From contig SPDT01000006.1 of assembly GCA_008477525.1 (NCBI GenBank), positions 4,429,501-4,493,500 of the forward strand: a DNA stretch of 64,000 nt, in the 5' to 3' direction. Positions 23,128 to 33,401 of this stretch are shown in pieces. The notes under the pieces were generated by a model. It saw nothing but the letters and a program-made list of their open reading frames with translations. It was not told where the DNA came from and made no database searches. Origin of the DNA: Hypomyces perniciosus. Lineage: Eukaryota > Ascomycota > Sordariomycetes > Hypocreales > Hypocreaceae. A program made the position numbers and the translations under genes. Positions within the stretch are counted from its first letter, which is position 1, and each line of letters begins with the position of its first letter.

Positions 23128-24992
23128 ATGATGGCGTCTCGATCGAGGGCCCTGAGCGTGCTGCGCGCTCCGAGCCGGCCAGCTGTCCTTGTCAATGCCA
23201 CCAGTCGTGCGATTTCTGCTTCAGTGGCACCGTCTCGACGCTTTGCGACTTCGGCACCCAGGCTGCTGTCTCCATCGTGCGTGGCACTGCACCAAGCAAA
23301 GCTCACGTCCGAGACATATCCTGCACTGAAGAGGGATCCCAAGTTCGCGGCATTGACAGCGGAGCATGTTGCGTACTTCCAAGAGCTGTTGGGGGGCCCG
23401 CAGGCGGTTATTGATGGCGTCAATGCTGATGCCTCGGAGGACATTCTGCCTTTCAATGAGGATTGGATGCACAAGTACCGAGGACAGAGTCGTCTTGTGC
23501 TGAAGCCGGGCTCGACGGAGGAGGTCAGTGAGATTCTCAAGTATTGCAATGAGAAGAAGCTGGCGGTGGTGCCGCAGGGCGGTAACACGGGCCTGGTCGG
23601 GGGCTCGGTGCCCGTGTTTGACGAGATTGTCGTCAACATGAGCCGGATGAACAAGATTCACTCGTTCGATGAGATGAGCGGCTCGCTGCTTCTGGATGCG
23701 GGCTGTATCTTGGAGGTTGCGGATCAGTTTCTAGCCGAGAGAGGCTACATCTTCCCTCTGGATCTTGGAGCTAAAGGCTCGTGTCATGTCGGAGGCAACG
23801 TTGCGACCAATGCCGGCGGCTTGCGATTGTTACGTTATGGAAGTTTGCACGGCAGCGTATTGGGCATGGAAACAGTTCTGCCTGATGGGACGATCATGAA
23901 TGATCTGTGCACTCTCCGCAAGAACAATACGGGCTACGACTTGAAGCAGTTGTTCATTGGGGCCGAAGGAACGCTTGGCATTATTACAAAGCTGGTTATT
24001 CAGTGCCCACAGCGCTCCTCTGCCGTCAATGTGGCGCTCTTCGGTTTGGAATCATTCCAAAAGGCCCAGTTGGCATTTCGGGAAGCCAAGAAACAGTTGG
24101 GCGAGATCCTGTCAGCTTTTGAGTTGATGGACTCGACGAGTCAACAGATGGTGCGCACGGTTAAGGGTGAGGACCACCCGCTAGAGGGCGATCATCCGTT
24201 CTACTGTCTGATTGAGACCAGTGGCTCCAACGGTGAACATGACTACGCAAAGTTGGAAACGTTTCTCGAGGATGTCATGAACAAGGAGATCATTGCGGAC
24301 GGTGTGGTCGCACAGGATGCAACGCAGGTGAAGGAGTTGTGGGCCTGGCGCGAGAGCGTCCCCGAGTGTATCGGGCACTGGGGCGGGGTCTACAAGTACG
24401 ACGTCTCCATCCCGTTGGCGGAGATGTACTCACTTGTGGACGACGTCAAGGCCCGGATGGAGACGGCGGGCCTAGTCGGAGAGACCGATGAATATCCCGT
24501 CATCGGCGTAGTTGGCTACGGCCATATGGGCGACTCCAACCTGCATCTCAATGTGGCCGTGAGACGATACGACGCTCAGATCGAGCAGGTCTTGGAGCCA
24601 TTCGTGTATGAATGGATTGAGAAACGCAAGGGCAGCATCAGTGCCGAGCACGGCTTGGGCCTGGCCAAAAAGAATTACATCAAATATAGCCGGAACGAGG
24701 CCATGGTTGGCCTGATGAAGCAGATCAAAGATCTGTATGACCCGGTAAGCCGATGCCTTTCCTCTCCTTCCTCCTCCCCGATGATTCATTCCCTCCATCA
24801 TCTCAAAATAGCATCTCTGGCATTTATTTTTATTACTATTACCGGATAGAGTCTCTCTGCAGGTTGCCACATTCTTAGTGGCACTTGATTGTGGCTGTAT
24901 TCCACATGCCACCTCTCTCTCTTGCGTGGCGTAAGGCTGACACATATGGATCACCACAGAATGGCATCATGAATCCATACAAATATATCTGA
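23128..24992 (+). CDS. D-2-hydroxyglutarate / D-lactate dehydrogenase, mitochondrial FAD enzyme
   Basis: FAD-dependent oxidoreductase of the Dld2/D2HGDH group, oxidising D-2-hydroxyglutarate (and D-lactate) to the keto acid in mitochondria. Exons 23128-24744 and 24960-24992 give 549 residues. The first 50 residues are Arg/Ser/Ala-rich (MMASRSRALSVLRAPSRP), a targeting peptide. The FAD-binding PCMH domain has VVPQGGNTGLVGGSVP and GGNVATNAGGLRLLRYGSLH. The C-terminal FAD-oxidase domain has VIGVVGYGHMGDSNLHLN and SAEHGLGLAKK. The final exon encodes only NGIMNPYKYI, the family's invariant C-terminus, which confirms the last splice. The last intron is 215 nt, several times longer than the others here, and reading into it stays open for 35 more codons. 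Confidence 0.92.
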
Positions 24993-26459
24993 CCAAGGCG
25001 GATTGAAGCTGACCAAGGCGAAAATGGCGGAGATAGAACGGGAAAATAGAGTGCGGACGGCCGTCCGAGTTTGTAGTTTGCTTGATGTGCGTCAACTCGG
25101 GCGGGTCGCAGTAGTCTGAAAAGAGCCGTTTCTACAGCGTATTAGTCACTCCGCACACAGTAGCAGTAGCAGCAGTAGAAACAGTAGCATTAGCAGTAGT
25201 AGCAGCAGTAGCAGCAGTAGCAGTAGCATTAGCAGTCCTGCTAGTGTTGGCAGATAGTTTGCTTCCGCGTACCGAGTACGAAAGGATTGTGTCTGCTAAC
25301 GGACTAGTACGGGGCTATCTCACATCTTATAACCCGTTTGAGAAAGCCTCCCTTGGCCGCAGGTTGCAGCGACAAGGGGGGCAGATCAATGTGGCAGTTG
25401 GGAGACAAAACAAGCGTCGGTCACATTCCTGGTGAACATGTCTTGGCTCTCGATATGATTATACATCGTTTGCTACATGTTTGGCATCATGATCGTATAC
25501 TAGTATATTCATAAGCAGTATGGTGGGATTGGTATCAAAAAGACCCGACTGCAGCTTGTTAGTTTCCTCCTACTTAGAGACCATGGCGAAAAGGGAGGGT
25601 CCGGAATCTAGAACTCTCGTATTGGATATTGTGCCAAGTACTCTGTACGGACTACTCCGTAAACTAACTTGACCCGTCTGCCGTGGTCATTTCCTCTCCT
25701 CCAATAGTAGTGCGAGCCTTACGAGCAACTTGCGGTGCTTATTACTGTTGCACAGCCATACCCTTGGTCTACAGCCAACCAGGAACTGAGGAGCCTTTAT
25801 CGTCAGCCCTACGAAGCTTAGTGTCCAGAAGGAATCCATGGGTCGGTCACCGGCCAAGTTCAAACGCAAAGGGAGGGAAATGGACGGCCAAGTCAAGGAA
25901 ACGGGTTCGGCAAAAAGGCAGTCTTGACCAACGGAAAGCCTTGGAGCCCCTGAGCTGCACAGCAGAGAGCAAGTAACTAAGCCTTGCGGTCGTCTATACC
26001 GTGGGGCTGAGGCAGAAAGGGCCCTAACCGTGATCCTATTCGCCAGCCCCACGAACATGTCGTTCATCTAAGTTCTCCTGGTTTCGGTGGTTTACGGCCA
26101 TGGTGCGGTAGGTTACAATGCAGTCACAGGCCTTGTACCAAAAGGCGGGATATTGCGCCTGCCAATAGTATGCTAGACGGCCGTTGAATGAGAGCCTGTT
26201 GGAGCTCCAAGATTGGAGCCCATGTTGTGGGGATAGGCCTTTTTTTTTTTATGTCCAAGACGGGACGGACTGTCATGGCTGTTCTTACTGCCAATCTTTG
26301 CAACCAGGAGGCTATCCTGTCCTGCTTCCAAGTATATAACATTGGATAGCGCCCAATGGACGATGCAAACAGAATAGCGGTGGCCAATGAGTTAAAGCCA
26401 TGGGATAGCCGCCATCCGAATCTGCAAAGAACCCAAGAGCTAGGCTGAGTTTCGACGAC
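24993..26459. other. Intergenic region with AGC/AGT microsatellite
   Basis: Contains a 20-bp tandem duplication of GACCAAGGCG plus spacer just after the dehydrogenase stop (24991-25020), a long AGC/AGT microsatellite and a run of about ten T near 26240-26249. Short frames have no recognisable content. One TACTCCGTA 9-mer lies at 25653. Confidence 0.55.
25158..25236. repeat. AGT/AGC trinucleotide microsatellite
   Basis: About 26 triplets of AGT, AGC and CAG type with a few ATT interruptions. It is intergenic. Units are too short and uninterrupted by spacers to be a CRISPR array. Confidence 0.9.
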
Positions 26460-28177
26460 ATGGTTGGCGTTCCGGGAAAATATAAGGGGTGCGAGACCTG
26501 CCGTCGCCGCAGAGTCAAAGTTCGTCTATCCATCTTCCGCCATTGATTGATCCGTTGGGTCTCATACACATACACACAACAACGAAAACGAAAGAAAGGC
26601 AACAACTGACGAGTTTTTGGGAAACAGTGCAGCAATGAGCGGCCCTTTTGCAAAAACTGCATCGGCAGCGGGAGGACCTGTGAGGGCTACGAGAGGGAGA
26701 TGGTCTTTATCACTGGCACACCAGCGACCAAAGGACGTGTGGCATCACATCCGAAGAAGACCACCCCCTCTAGGAGGTCAAAGGCCAGCAACAGTGCCAG
26801 TCCCAGCCCCAGCATCAAGACGGATGAGCTCGAGAAGCCGCAGATGCTCCCTCTGCCGCCCCTGACTTCGGCGTGGGACGACTATGCACGTCTATCTAAT
26901 CAGGGAGCTGAATTTCCGGCGCTGGTCACAGCACTGCAGACAAATCTGCAGAGTATCACGCGACAGGGAGTGGATGGAGACGAAGACCATCTTGGCGCTG
27001 CTGCTGGACACTTTGGCATCCATTTCCCCCCCTACTCAACATCAGAGTTGCATCCAAACGCGAACGACGCCTTTGGTATGAATGCACAATGCATCGTGTG
27101 CCAGAAACCCGCCAATGATGAGCATGGCTCATCTGAGAGTTACTGCGCATTTTTATTTGAAGTGGGTTGCCGATCAAAACCTGCATTTCCCGAAGGATTG
27201 ACTAATAATAGGCGCAATTAGTACGATTCCTCTAGTGCATCGTGGAGACTCACGGCGGAGCAGATGGGAAGACTTGGTCCACGCCACTTCGCTTCTTTCC
27301 CGAACCATTATTTCTTTGTGAGGGTGTATCGTCCTTTAGCTGTGAGTTTGGCTGTTCTTATCATCATGTTCGTGGTTGACTTTCGGATTCTAACATCACG
27401 GGGTAGTTGAGCCTGGCTCTCCTGAGCCGAAGAGACACTTTCCTCTCAACGCCACAGTGGACAACGATTCCCTGGGAGCAGCACCCGAAGTCTTTATTTG
27501 ACCAATTGTTCGACATCGCATTTCAGCTTCCTTCGCTTTTTGCGCTAACAGATCAACTCATTCTGCTCCAACCGACGCTTACTCGCCGTGTGCAGGCGCA
27601 GGACCTCCTCCATCACTGTCTTGTTCTCGAAAGGCAGTTCGGCGAATGGCTGCGGGAAGCCTGTAAAGCAACGCCGGAGTTTCCATATCCCTTCTGGGCT
27701 GAGGAGCTAAGGAGTCATGGCGGCGCCATGCCCTTCACAGATGCATATACCTTCAAAGATGGACTCACCGGCTTGATGTTCCTCTATTATTGGATGGCCA
27801 TGATCCCTTTCCATGGCTGCATAGAAACTCTCCATATGACCATTTTCCAACCCGTGGTTGAAGAATACCCTAATATATGGCCAAATCTACCACCGAGTCT
27901 TCAGATCGACCCGGCACAGTACCAAGACGGACGAGAGCTAGCTTCAAACATCTGCCGCGGGCTAGATTCAGCCCTTGATGGCACCGTTCAACCAGACATG
28001 ATCCTAGCACCAATGACTGTTGCGATGGATTTCTACCGAGATCTCAATACGATGTCTCAGGACGGTGTGTTGGAGATCTTGTGGCTTGAAGGCTTCAAGA
28101 AGAGACTGGGTGCAAAGGGGCAGGCCGTGGGGAATGTCCTGCTGGCGCATAAATGGACGGAAATCGCCAAGTTCTAA
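26460..28177 (+). CDS. Zn(II)2Cys6 transcription factor
   Basis: Fungal-specific regulator. Exons 26460-26519, 26628-27161, 27222-27341, 27407-28177 give 494 residues. The binuclear zinc cluster is at the extreme N-terminus: GCETCRRRRVKCSNERPFCKNC-type spacing with a final Cys in GRTCEGY, six cysteines in all. The first intron cuts the cluster after RRRRVK. A Ser/Lys-rich linker follows, then a helical region (FDQLFDIAFQLPSLFALTD, LLHHCLVLERQFGEWLREA, LTGLMFLYYWMAMIPFHG) typical of the fungal_trans_2-like middle domain. No neighbouring biosynthetic cluster exists, so its targets are unknown. The protein is shorter than many in the family but its end is a normal stop after WTEIAKF. Confidence 0.85.
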
Positions 28178-28761
28178 TGGATAATAGTTTGAGCAAAAGG
28201 AGAAGTGAAATAATGCAAGATATAAAGGAAACGATAGACATGGGGGCAGCGGGTCTGCCGTGGATACGTAGATGATCTGAGTCATGAAAAAGATGACCAA
28301 CATGACTAATAAGCGGGCTCTTGTTTGTAGATAACTTAACTCCCGACTTTGATTATTACAATAAATTTAACTTACACTTTTAAAATAAGGTTCCATTATC
28401 TTGTTTTCAATAGCAGTAAATGTATGATGCGAGGCCCTACACTGGTTGCTAGGAGAGTGATATACGTACAGTGCGATTATATGAACTTGTTTAGTGTGGG
28501 TACTGTGTATCGGCGCGCGCCACCACGTTTCTCCGTTTCCTGTAACAGGCCCACCAGAACAGCTCCAGCTCCAGCCTTCCCATGTACCGCAGTAGGCAGG
28601 CTGCCACTCTGACGAAGCTCCGCCAGATCAAGCACCTCAACCCCATCTCGAAACACCAACCCGATAACACCACCCTTCCACAATCCCATTCCGCTACCAG
28701 ATAATCATCAGGTAGCTTCAAAGAAGGGTTGTGTAGTTTCCATTACTTGCAATCTTGAACC
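28178..28761. other. Spacer between transcription factor and proteasome gene
   Basis: AT-rich first half, presumably the 3' end of the upstream transcript, then a GC-richer promoter stretch. No coding feature is supported. Confidence 0.5.
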
Positions 28762-29787
28762 ATGGCGTCCGGATACGACAGAGCTCTGTCGGGTAAGTTA
28801 CACCTTGTCACTGTCAACACTCCAGTTCTAACCATGGTGCAGTCTTCAGGTTCGTGCTAGTAATGCGACAGCTCCTCTACCGTATCTGACCATGTTTTAG
28901 TCCCGATGGACACGTTTTCCAAGTCGAGTATGCCGGCGAAGCAGTCAAGAGAGGTCCGTAGGAACCAGATGCCAACACCCCACCTGTACTTACATACTTA
29001 CATCTGGCCAGGAACATGCGCTGTCGGCGTCAAGGGCAAGGATGTTGTTGTGCTCGGATGCGAGAAGAGATCAGCCATGAAGCTCCAAGACACGCGAATC
29101 ACCCCCTCCAAGATCCAAGTTCTCGATCACCATGTTGCCCTGGCCTTCGCCGGCCTAAACGCTGATGCCCGAATCCTCGTCGACAAGGCGCGGTTAGAAG
29201 CCCAGTCTCACCGATTGTCAGTGGAGGACCCCGTCACGATCGAGTACATCACCAAGTATGTTGCCGGTGTGCAACAACGATACACGCAGGCTGGTGGCGT
29301 TCGACCTTTCGGTATCAGCACCTTGGTTGTTGGATTCGATAATGGCAGCAAGGTGCCCAGGCTGTATCAGACGGAGCCATCCGGCATCTACTCTGCCTGG
29401 TATGTTTCATTTGAGCATTTTTGTGGCTTCTAATCATGCTAATGCACACTTTTTAGGAAAGCAAATGCCATCGGGCGCTCCAGCAAGACGGTCCGCGAAT
29501 TTCTCGAGAGAAACTATAAGGAGGATATGGATCGTGAGGCGACTATCCGACTGGCGATAAAGTCACTTCTGGAGGTGGTCCAGACCGGTGCGAAGAACAT
29601 TGAGATTGCGCTCATGGCTCCTGGTGCGACCATGGAGTTGCTCCCAACAAACGAGATCGAGGGCTACGTCAAGGAGATTGAGCAGGAGAAGCAAGAGGAG
29701 GCTGCTAAGAAGAAGACAGGACGGACACCAGGAACTGGAAGTGCCGCTATCCTAACAAGGAGCGGCGACGACTCCGCCGCTGAATAA
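28762..29787 (+). CDS. 20S proteasome subunit alpha4 (Pre6/PSMA7 type)
   Basis: Structural alpha-ring subunit of the 20S proteasome. Five exons: 28762-28792, 28843-28849, 28901-28953, 29012-29399, 29457-29787, giving 269 residues. The N-terminal alpha signature reads [20 protein letters not shown], spread over the first three exons. The alpha4-specific part follows: [37 protein letters not shown], and [14 protein letters not shown]. The Lys-rich tail ([15 protein letters not shown]) is usual. The second exon is only 7 nt long, needed to supply the Val-Phe-Ser residues between two canonical introns; no other splicing restores the invariant signature. Convergent to the CHY zinc-finger gene. Confidence 0.94.
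28843..28849 (+). other. 7-nt coding micro-exon of proteasome alpha4
   Basis: Bounded by a GTGCAG acceptor and a GGTTCG-type donor. It is inferred from phase (1 base before, 2 after) and from the invariant LSVFSPDGH signature. Confidence 0.8.
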
Positions 29788-29979
29788 AGGGCAAATGGAT
29801 TGGAGTTTACAGAAATGGGTATCCGGATGATGCGGAATTAGAACGCAATGTGCCATTGTATCAACATGTGTAACGCTGGGGATATGCCATGAACAACAAC
29901 CTTTCCCCAGTAAAGATCCCTAACCAGTGGTGACACCATACAACGCCGTAGTATTTCCAAACACTTTACTTGACGCCTC

Positions 29980-30468
29980 TCAACCCAGTTTATCTGCGTC
30001 AGGGGTTGGGTCAAAGACGGACCATTTGGTGTTCTGTCTGGTTCTCTCGTCCTTGAGCAGCCTGTTGTCCATCCGGACATCGTCACCCTCGATGGTCAAG
30101 GCGGCTTTAGGGGTCTTAGCGTCGATAACGAAGTGGTTATCGCAGTGTGGGCAGTATTCGTCGCTCTCGTCGAATTCTTGGGTGTCTTTGCGGAAGCACT
30201 TCTTGCACTTCTTGCAGGCGAAGGTCATTTCGAAGCTCTGCATCAGAGGGTGGGATTCTTGCTCCCCGTGACACTCGGCGCAGTCGAACCATTTTTTGCC
30301 TGGATAGGAAATGTTAGCCAGTTGAGTTTAAGTTCGGCGGAGCTGCTGAGGCGTACAGCATGGCGACCGAATGGCGACCTGGGCGTTGAGGATATGTTTG
30401 CTAAGTCGAGGGTCAGTCGGGGGCAGTTCAAGAAGCAAACAGGGTTGCGGTGACAATGCGTACCACAT
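29980..30468 (-). CDS. CHY zinc-finger protein, Hot13-like
   Basis: Small Cys/His-rich zinc protein of 122 residues. Exons: 30468-30464 (5 nt), 30400-30357, 30299-29980. The start codon plus two bases form the first coding exon, which splices to give MCKHILNAQVAIRSPCC, followed by KKWFDCAECHGEQESH, FACKKCKKCFRKD and DEYCPHCDNHFV. The first Cys-Lys-His is the CHY hallmark and is only produced by this splice, so the tiny exon is well supported. Yeast Hot13 works in the mitochondrial intermembrane space, keeping the Mia40 import receptor zinc-free; the same role here is inferred from the family. Convergent with the proteasome gene and divergent from the XPB helicase gene. Confidence 0.85.
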
Positions 30469-30929
30469 AGTGAGAGTGAGAGAGAGAGAGTTAATAGGTT
30501 CTTTTACCACAAAGCTTATAGACAAAAGAAAAGAAAAAAGTATAAGTAACTTGGCGGCGATATCAGTGCCGCTGAGCCTCAGTGATCAAAGAAGAATCTA
30601 GAACAATAGTGGTGTGTTATTTATTAGGTGTTGGGATGCATTTCTCAGATGCCGCCTCATTGTTAGTTAATATGGCGGGGTGTTTTTAGCCTTCTAGTGA
30701 CCCCTGTTCCGCCTAGGCTGAGTGCCTGCCTTAATAACATTTTTACTAATTGAGTTTGGGTTAACTTTTCAGCGACCTACTGAAGCTTATTAGCACAACC
30801 GTGAACTCTTAACCAAAGGCTATCTTCTTCTCGACTCACCAGCGGCCAGGGTCGCCACTTTCTCTCCTCCAACCACCTCGACACTCGTTTTCGATATCTA
30901 GGCGGTCGTCTCGGTATCTATTAGCAAAT
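30469..30929. promoter_or_regulatory. Divergent intergenic region, CHY protein / XPB helicase
   Basis: 461 bp between two divergent starts. It has a short GA tract near 30470-30492, directly upstream of the CHY gene on its strand (a CT tract on that strand), typical of fungal transcription-start regions. No TATA box is apparent on the XPB side. Confidence 0.45.
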
Positions 30930-33401
30930 ATGCCGCCGAAGAGGAAAGCAGGCAGCGCCGTCCAGGGAGGAACCAAGATAGGGCGATCGTCACGGTTGTC
31001 GACGCCAGGAGCCGCGACGCCTCGCAGCATCGAGAGTGGCGATGAAGTGGAGGAGGAAGAGGCCCCGGTCGACGAAGAGCTGGAGAAGGACATCGACAAG
31101 AATATAGATCGCTTTTCGCTCGGTCGATACCAGAAGAAGCACCACATTCGCGAGCCTCTCCCGCACATCTTTGGTAATAATGATTTCTCGTACCTGGATC
31201 TGAAGAAAGACCATCGCAACCGGCCGCTATGGATCGACCCGCAAAAGGGAAGAATCATTCTTGAAAGCTTTAATCCGCTGGCGGAGCAAGCTCAGGATTT
31301 CCTCATCACAATCGCCGAGCCCTTGTCACGGCCGACGTACATGCATGAGTACGCTCTTACCACCCATAGTCTGTACGCTGCGGTTTCGGTCGGCCTGTCG
31401 CCTCATGATATCATCAATACTCTCGATCGGTTCTTGAAGACTCCTCTGCCGGACGAGATCCGGTCGTTCATCGAAGGTTGCACCCAGAGCTACGGCAAGG
31501 TTAAACTTGTCTTGAAAAACACCAAGTACTATGTCGAAAGCCCCGATCCCAATATGCTGCAGATGCTACTCAAGAACCCCAAAATCGGACCTCTTCGTGT
31601 TCAGGGAACTGAAGAAATCACAACCTCTGCTGCGCCCAAGCTTGGCAGCCTTGTCATTCCAGGCACTAAGAATGCTGCTGGTGTTAAGCAGGCGAATGGC
31701 GAGCAACAGCAAGATGGTCAGCCGGTTGACCGGGGAAATGCCCTTGGGACATTGGCCGAAGAAGATGACGAAGATCAGGAAGTCACACATTCATTCGAGA
31801 TTGCGGACAAGGATGTCGAGACAGTGCAAAAAGAATGCCTCAACTTGGGATTTCCCGTTCTGGAAGAGTATGATTTCCGAAGGGATGAGGTTAACGCAAC
31901 ACTGGATATCGATCTCAAACCTGGCACCCAAATTCGACCATACCAGGAGAAGAGTCTCAGCAAAATGTTTGGTAATGGGCGAGCGAAGAGTGGTCTTATC
32001 GTCCTACCGTGTGGTGCCGGCAAGACCTTGGTAGGCATCACGGCAGCATGCACTATTAAAAAGGGCGTCATTGTCCTGTGCACAAGTTCCATGTCTGTGG
32101 TGCAGTGGCGAAACGAGTTTCTGAAGTGGTCCAATATCAACCCAGACGATATTGTCGCCTTTACCTCCGATGCTAAGAACAATGTCTTCACGGGAAGCAC
32201 CGGTATCATTGTCACCACATATTCAATGGTTACACAATCAAGAGCTAGGTCCTATGATGCCGAAAAGATGATGAGATTTCTCACCGGCCGAGAATGGGGT
32301 TTGATGCTTCTGGACGAGGTGCACGTTGTTCCTGCCAACATCTTCCGAAAGGTCACGTCATCAATCAAGACGCACTCTAAGCTTGGTCTCACGGCCACGC
32401 TGCTCCGAGAAGACGACAAGATCTCTGATCTCAACTTTCTTATCGGACCCAAGTTGTTTGAGGCCAACTGGATGGAGCTGTCTAAGCAGGGCCATATTGC
32501 CCGGGTTCAGTGTGCTGAGGTCTGGTGCCCTATGCCGACTGAGTTTTATGATGAGTATCTTCGAGCGCCCACGCGCAAGAAGAACCTGCTCTACATCATG
32601 AATCCACGAAAGTTTCAGGCATGTCAGTATCTGATTAATTATCATGAATCGAGAGGCGACAAGATCATTGTCTTCTCAGACAACGTGTACGCATTAAAGG
32701 CATATGCGCTGAAGCTGGGCAAGGCCTTCATCTACGGTGGCACAGGACAGGCTGAACGACTGCAAGTTCTAGAGAACTTCCAGCACAACCCACAAGTCAA
32801 CACGCTGTTCTTGTCCAAGATTGGAGACACGTCTCTAGATTTGCCTGAAGCTACTTGCCTCATTCAAATCTCGTCGCACTATGGTTCTCGACGTCAAGAG
32901 GCGCAGAGATTGGGGCGAATCCTTCGAGCTAAACGTAGGAATGACGAAGGTTTCAATGCCTTTTTCTACTCACTGGTCTCCAAAGATACACAGGAAATGT
33001 ACTTTTCTTCAAAACGACAAGCCTTCCTGGTTGACCAGGGCTACGCCTTCAAGGTGATTACTCAGCTTGCTAACATCGAGAAAACTCCTGGGCTTGCCTT
33101 TGCAACGGCTGCTGAACGTCGTGAGTTGCTGCAGAAAGTACTGGTGGAGAATGAGACTATGGAGGACGAAGATATCGATGACTTGTTCCACAGCGGCACC
33201 ATGGGTCGAAAGAAGAAGAAGGGAGCCGTCCGTCGAACTGCAGGCACGCTGGGCGAGCTAAGCGGTGGACAGGACATGGCATACATTGAACAGAACAAGA
33301 AACTAAACCCCTCCCTGAAAAAAGGCAAGGGCAAGAAGGAAAGCAGTGCGTTCTTCAAGAAGATTGGGCGGGAAAACGCCAGGCGAGCTGCTTTGGGGTA
33401 G
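30930..33401 (+). CDS. ssl2: TFIIH DNA translocase XPB / Ssl2
   Basis: ATP-dependent 3'-5' translocase of TFIIH, opening promoters for RNA polymerase II and DNA around lesions in nucleotide excision repair. Single exon, 823 residues, normal family length. The acidic N-terminus ([18 protein letters not shown]) precedes the damage-recognition-like region. Helicase motifs: [13 protein letters not shown] (Q-like), PCGAGKTLV (Walker A, near residue 361), LLDEVHVVP (motif II, DEVH as in XPB), LTATLLRED (motif III plus the RED motif), and [19 protein letters not shown] (motif VI). The C-terminus is Lys-rich. Every catalytic motif is intact. One of the most secure calls in the window. Confidence 0.97.
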   Translation: MPPKRKAGSAVQGGTKIGRSSRLSTPGAATPRSIESGDEVEEEEAPVDEELEKDIDKNIDRFSLGRYQKKHHIREPLPHIFGNNDFSYLDLKKDHRNRPLWIDPQKGRIILESFNPLAEQAQDFLITIAEPLSRPTYMHEYALTTHSLYAAVSVGLSPHDIINTLDRFLKTPLPDEIRSFIEGCTQSYGKVKLVLKNTKYYVESPDPNMLQMLLKNPKIGPLRVQGTEEITTSAAPKLGSLVIPGTKNAAGVKQANGEQQQDGQPVDRGNALGTLAEEDDEDQEVTHSFEIADKDVETVQKECLNLGFPVLEEYDFRRDEVNATLDIDLKPGTQIRPYQEKSLSKMFGNGRAKSGLIVLPCGAGKTLVGITAACTIKKGVIVLCTSSMSVVQWRNEFLKWSNINPDDIVAFTSDAKNNVFTGSTGIIVTTYSMVTQSRARSYDAEKMMRFLTGREWGLMLLDEVHVVPANIFRKVTSSIKTHSKLGLTATLLREDDKISDLNFLIGPKLFEANWMELSKQGHIARVQCAEVWCPMPTEFYDEYLRAPTRKKNLLYIMNPRKFQACQYLINYHESRGDKIIVFSDNVYALKAYALKLGKAFIYGGTGQAERLQVLENFQHNPQVNTLFLSKIGDTSLDLPEATCLIQISSHYGSRRQEAQRLGRILRAKRRNDEGFNAFFYSLVSKDTQEMYFSSKRQAFLVDQGYAFKVITQLANIEKTPGLAFATAAERRELLQKVLVENETMEDEDIDDLFHSGTMGRKKKKGAVRRTAGTLGELSGGQDMAYIEQNKKLNPSLKKGKGKKESSAFFKKIGRENARRAALG

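Noticed and set aside
25158..25236. Regular repeats that might suggest a CRISPR array
   Set aside because: Units are 3 bp without spacers; it is a microsatellite in a eukaryotic genome.
26460..33401. Possible secondary-metabolite or pathway cluster around the Zn2Cys6 factor
   Set aside because: Neighbours are proteasome, CHY protein and TFIIH genes; no backbone or tailoring enzymes are present.
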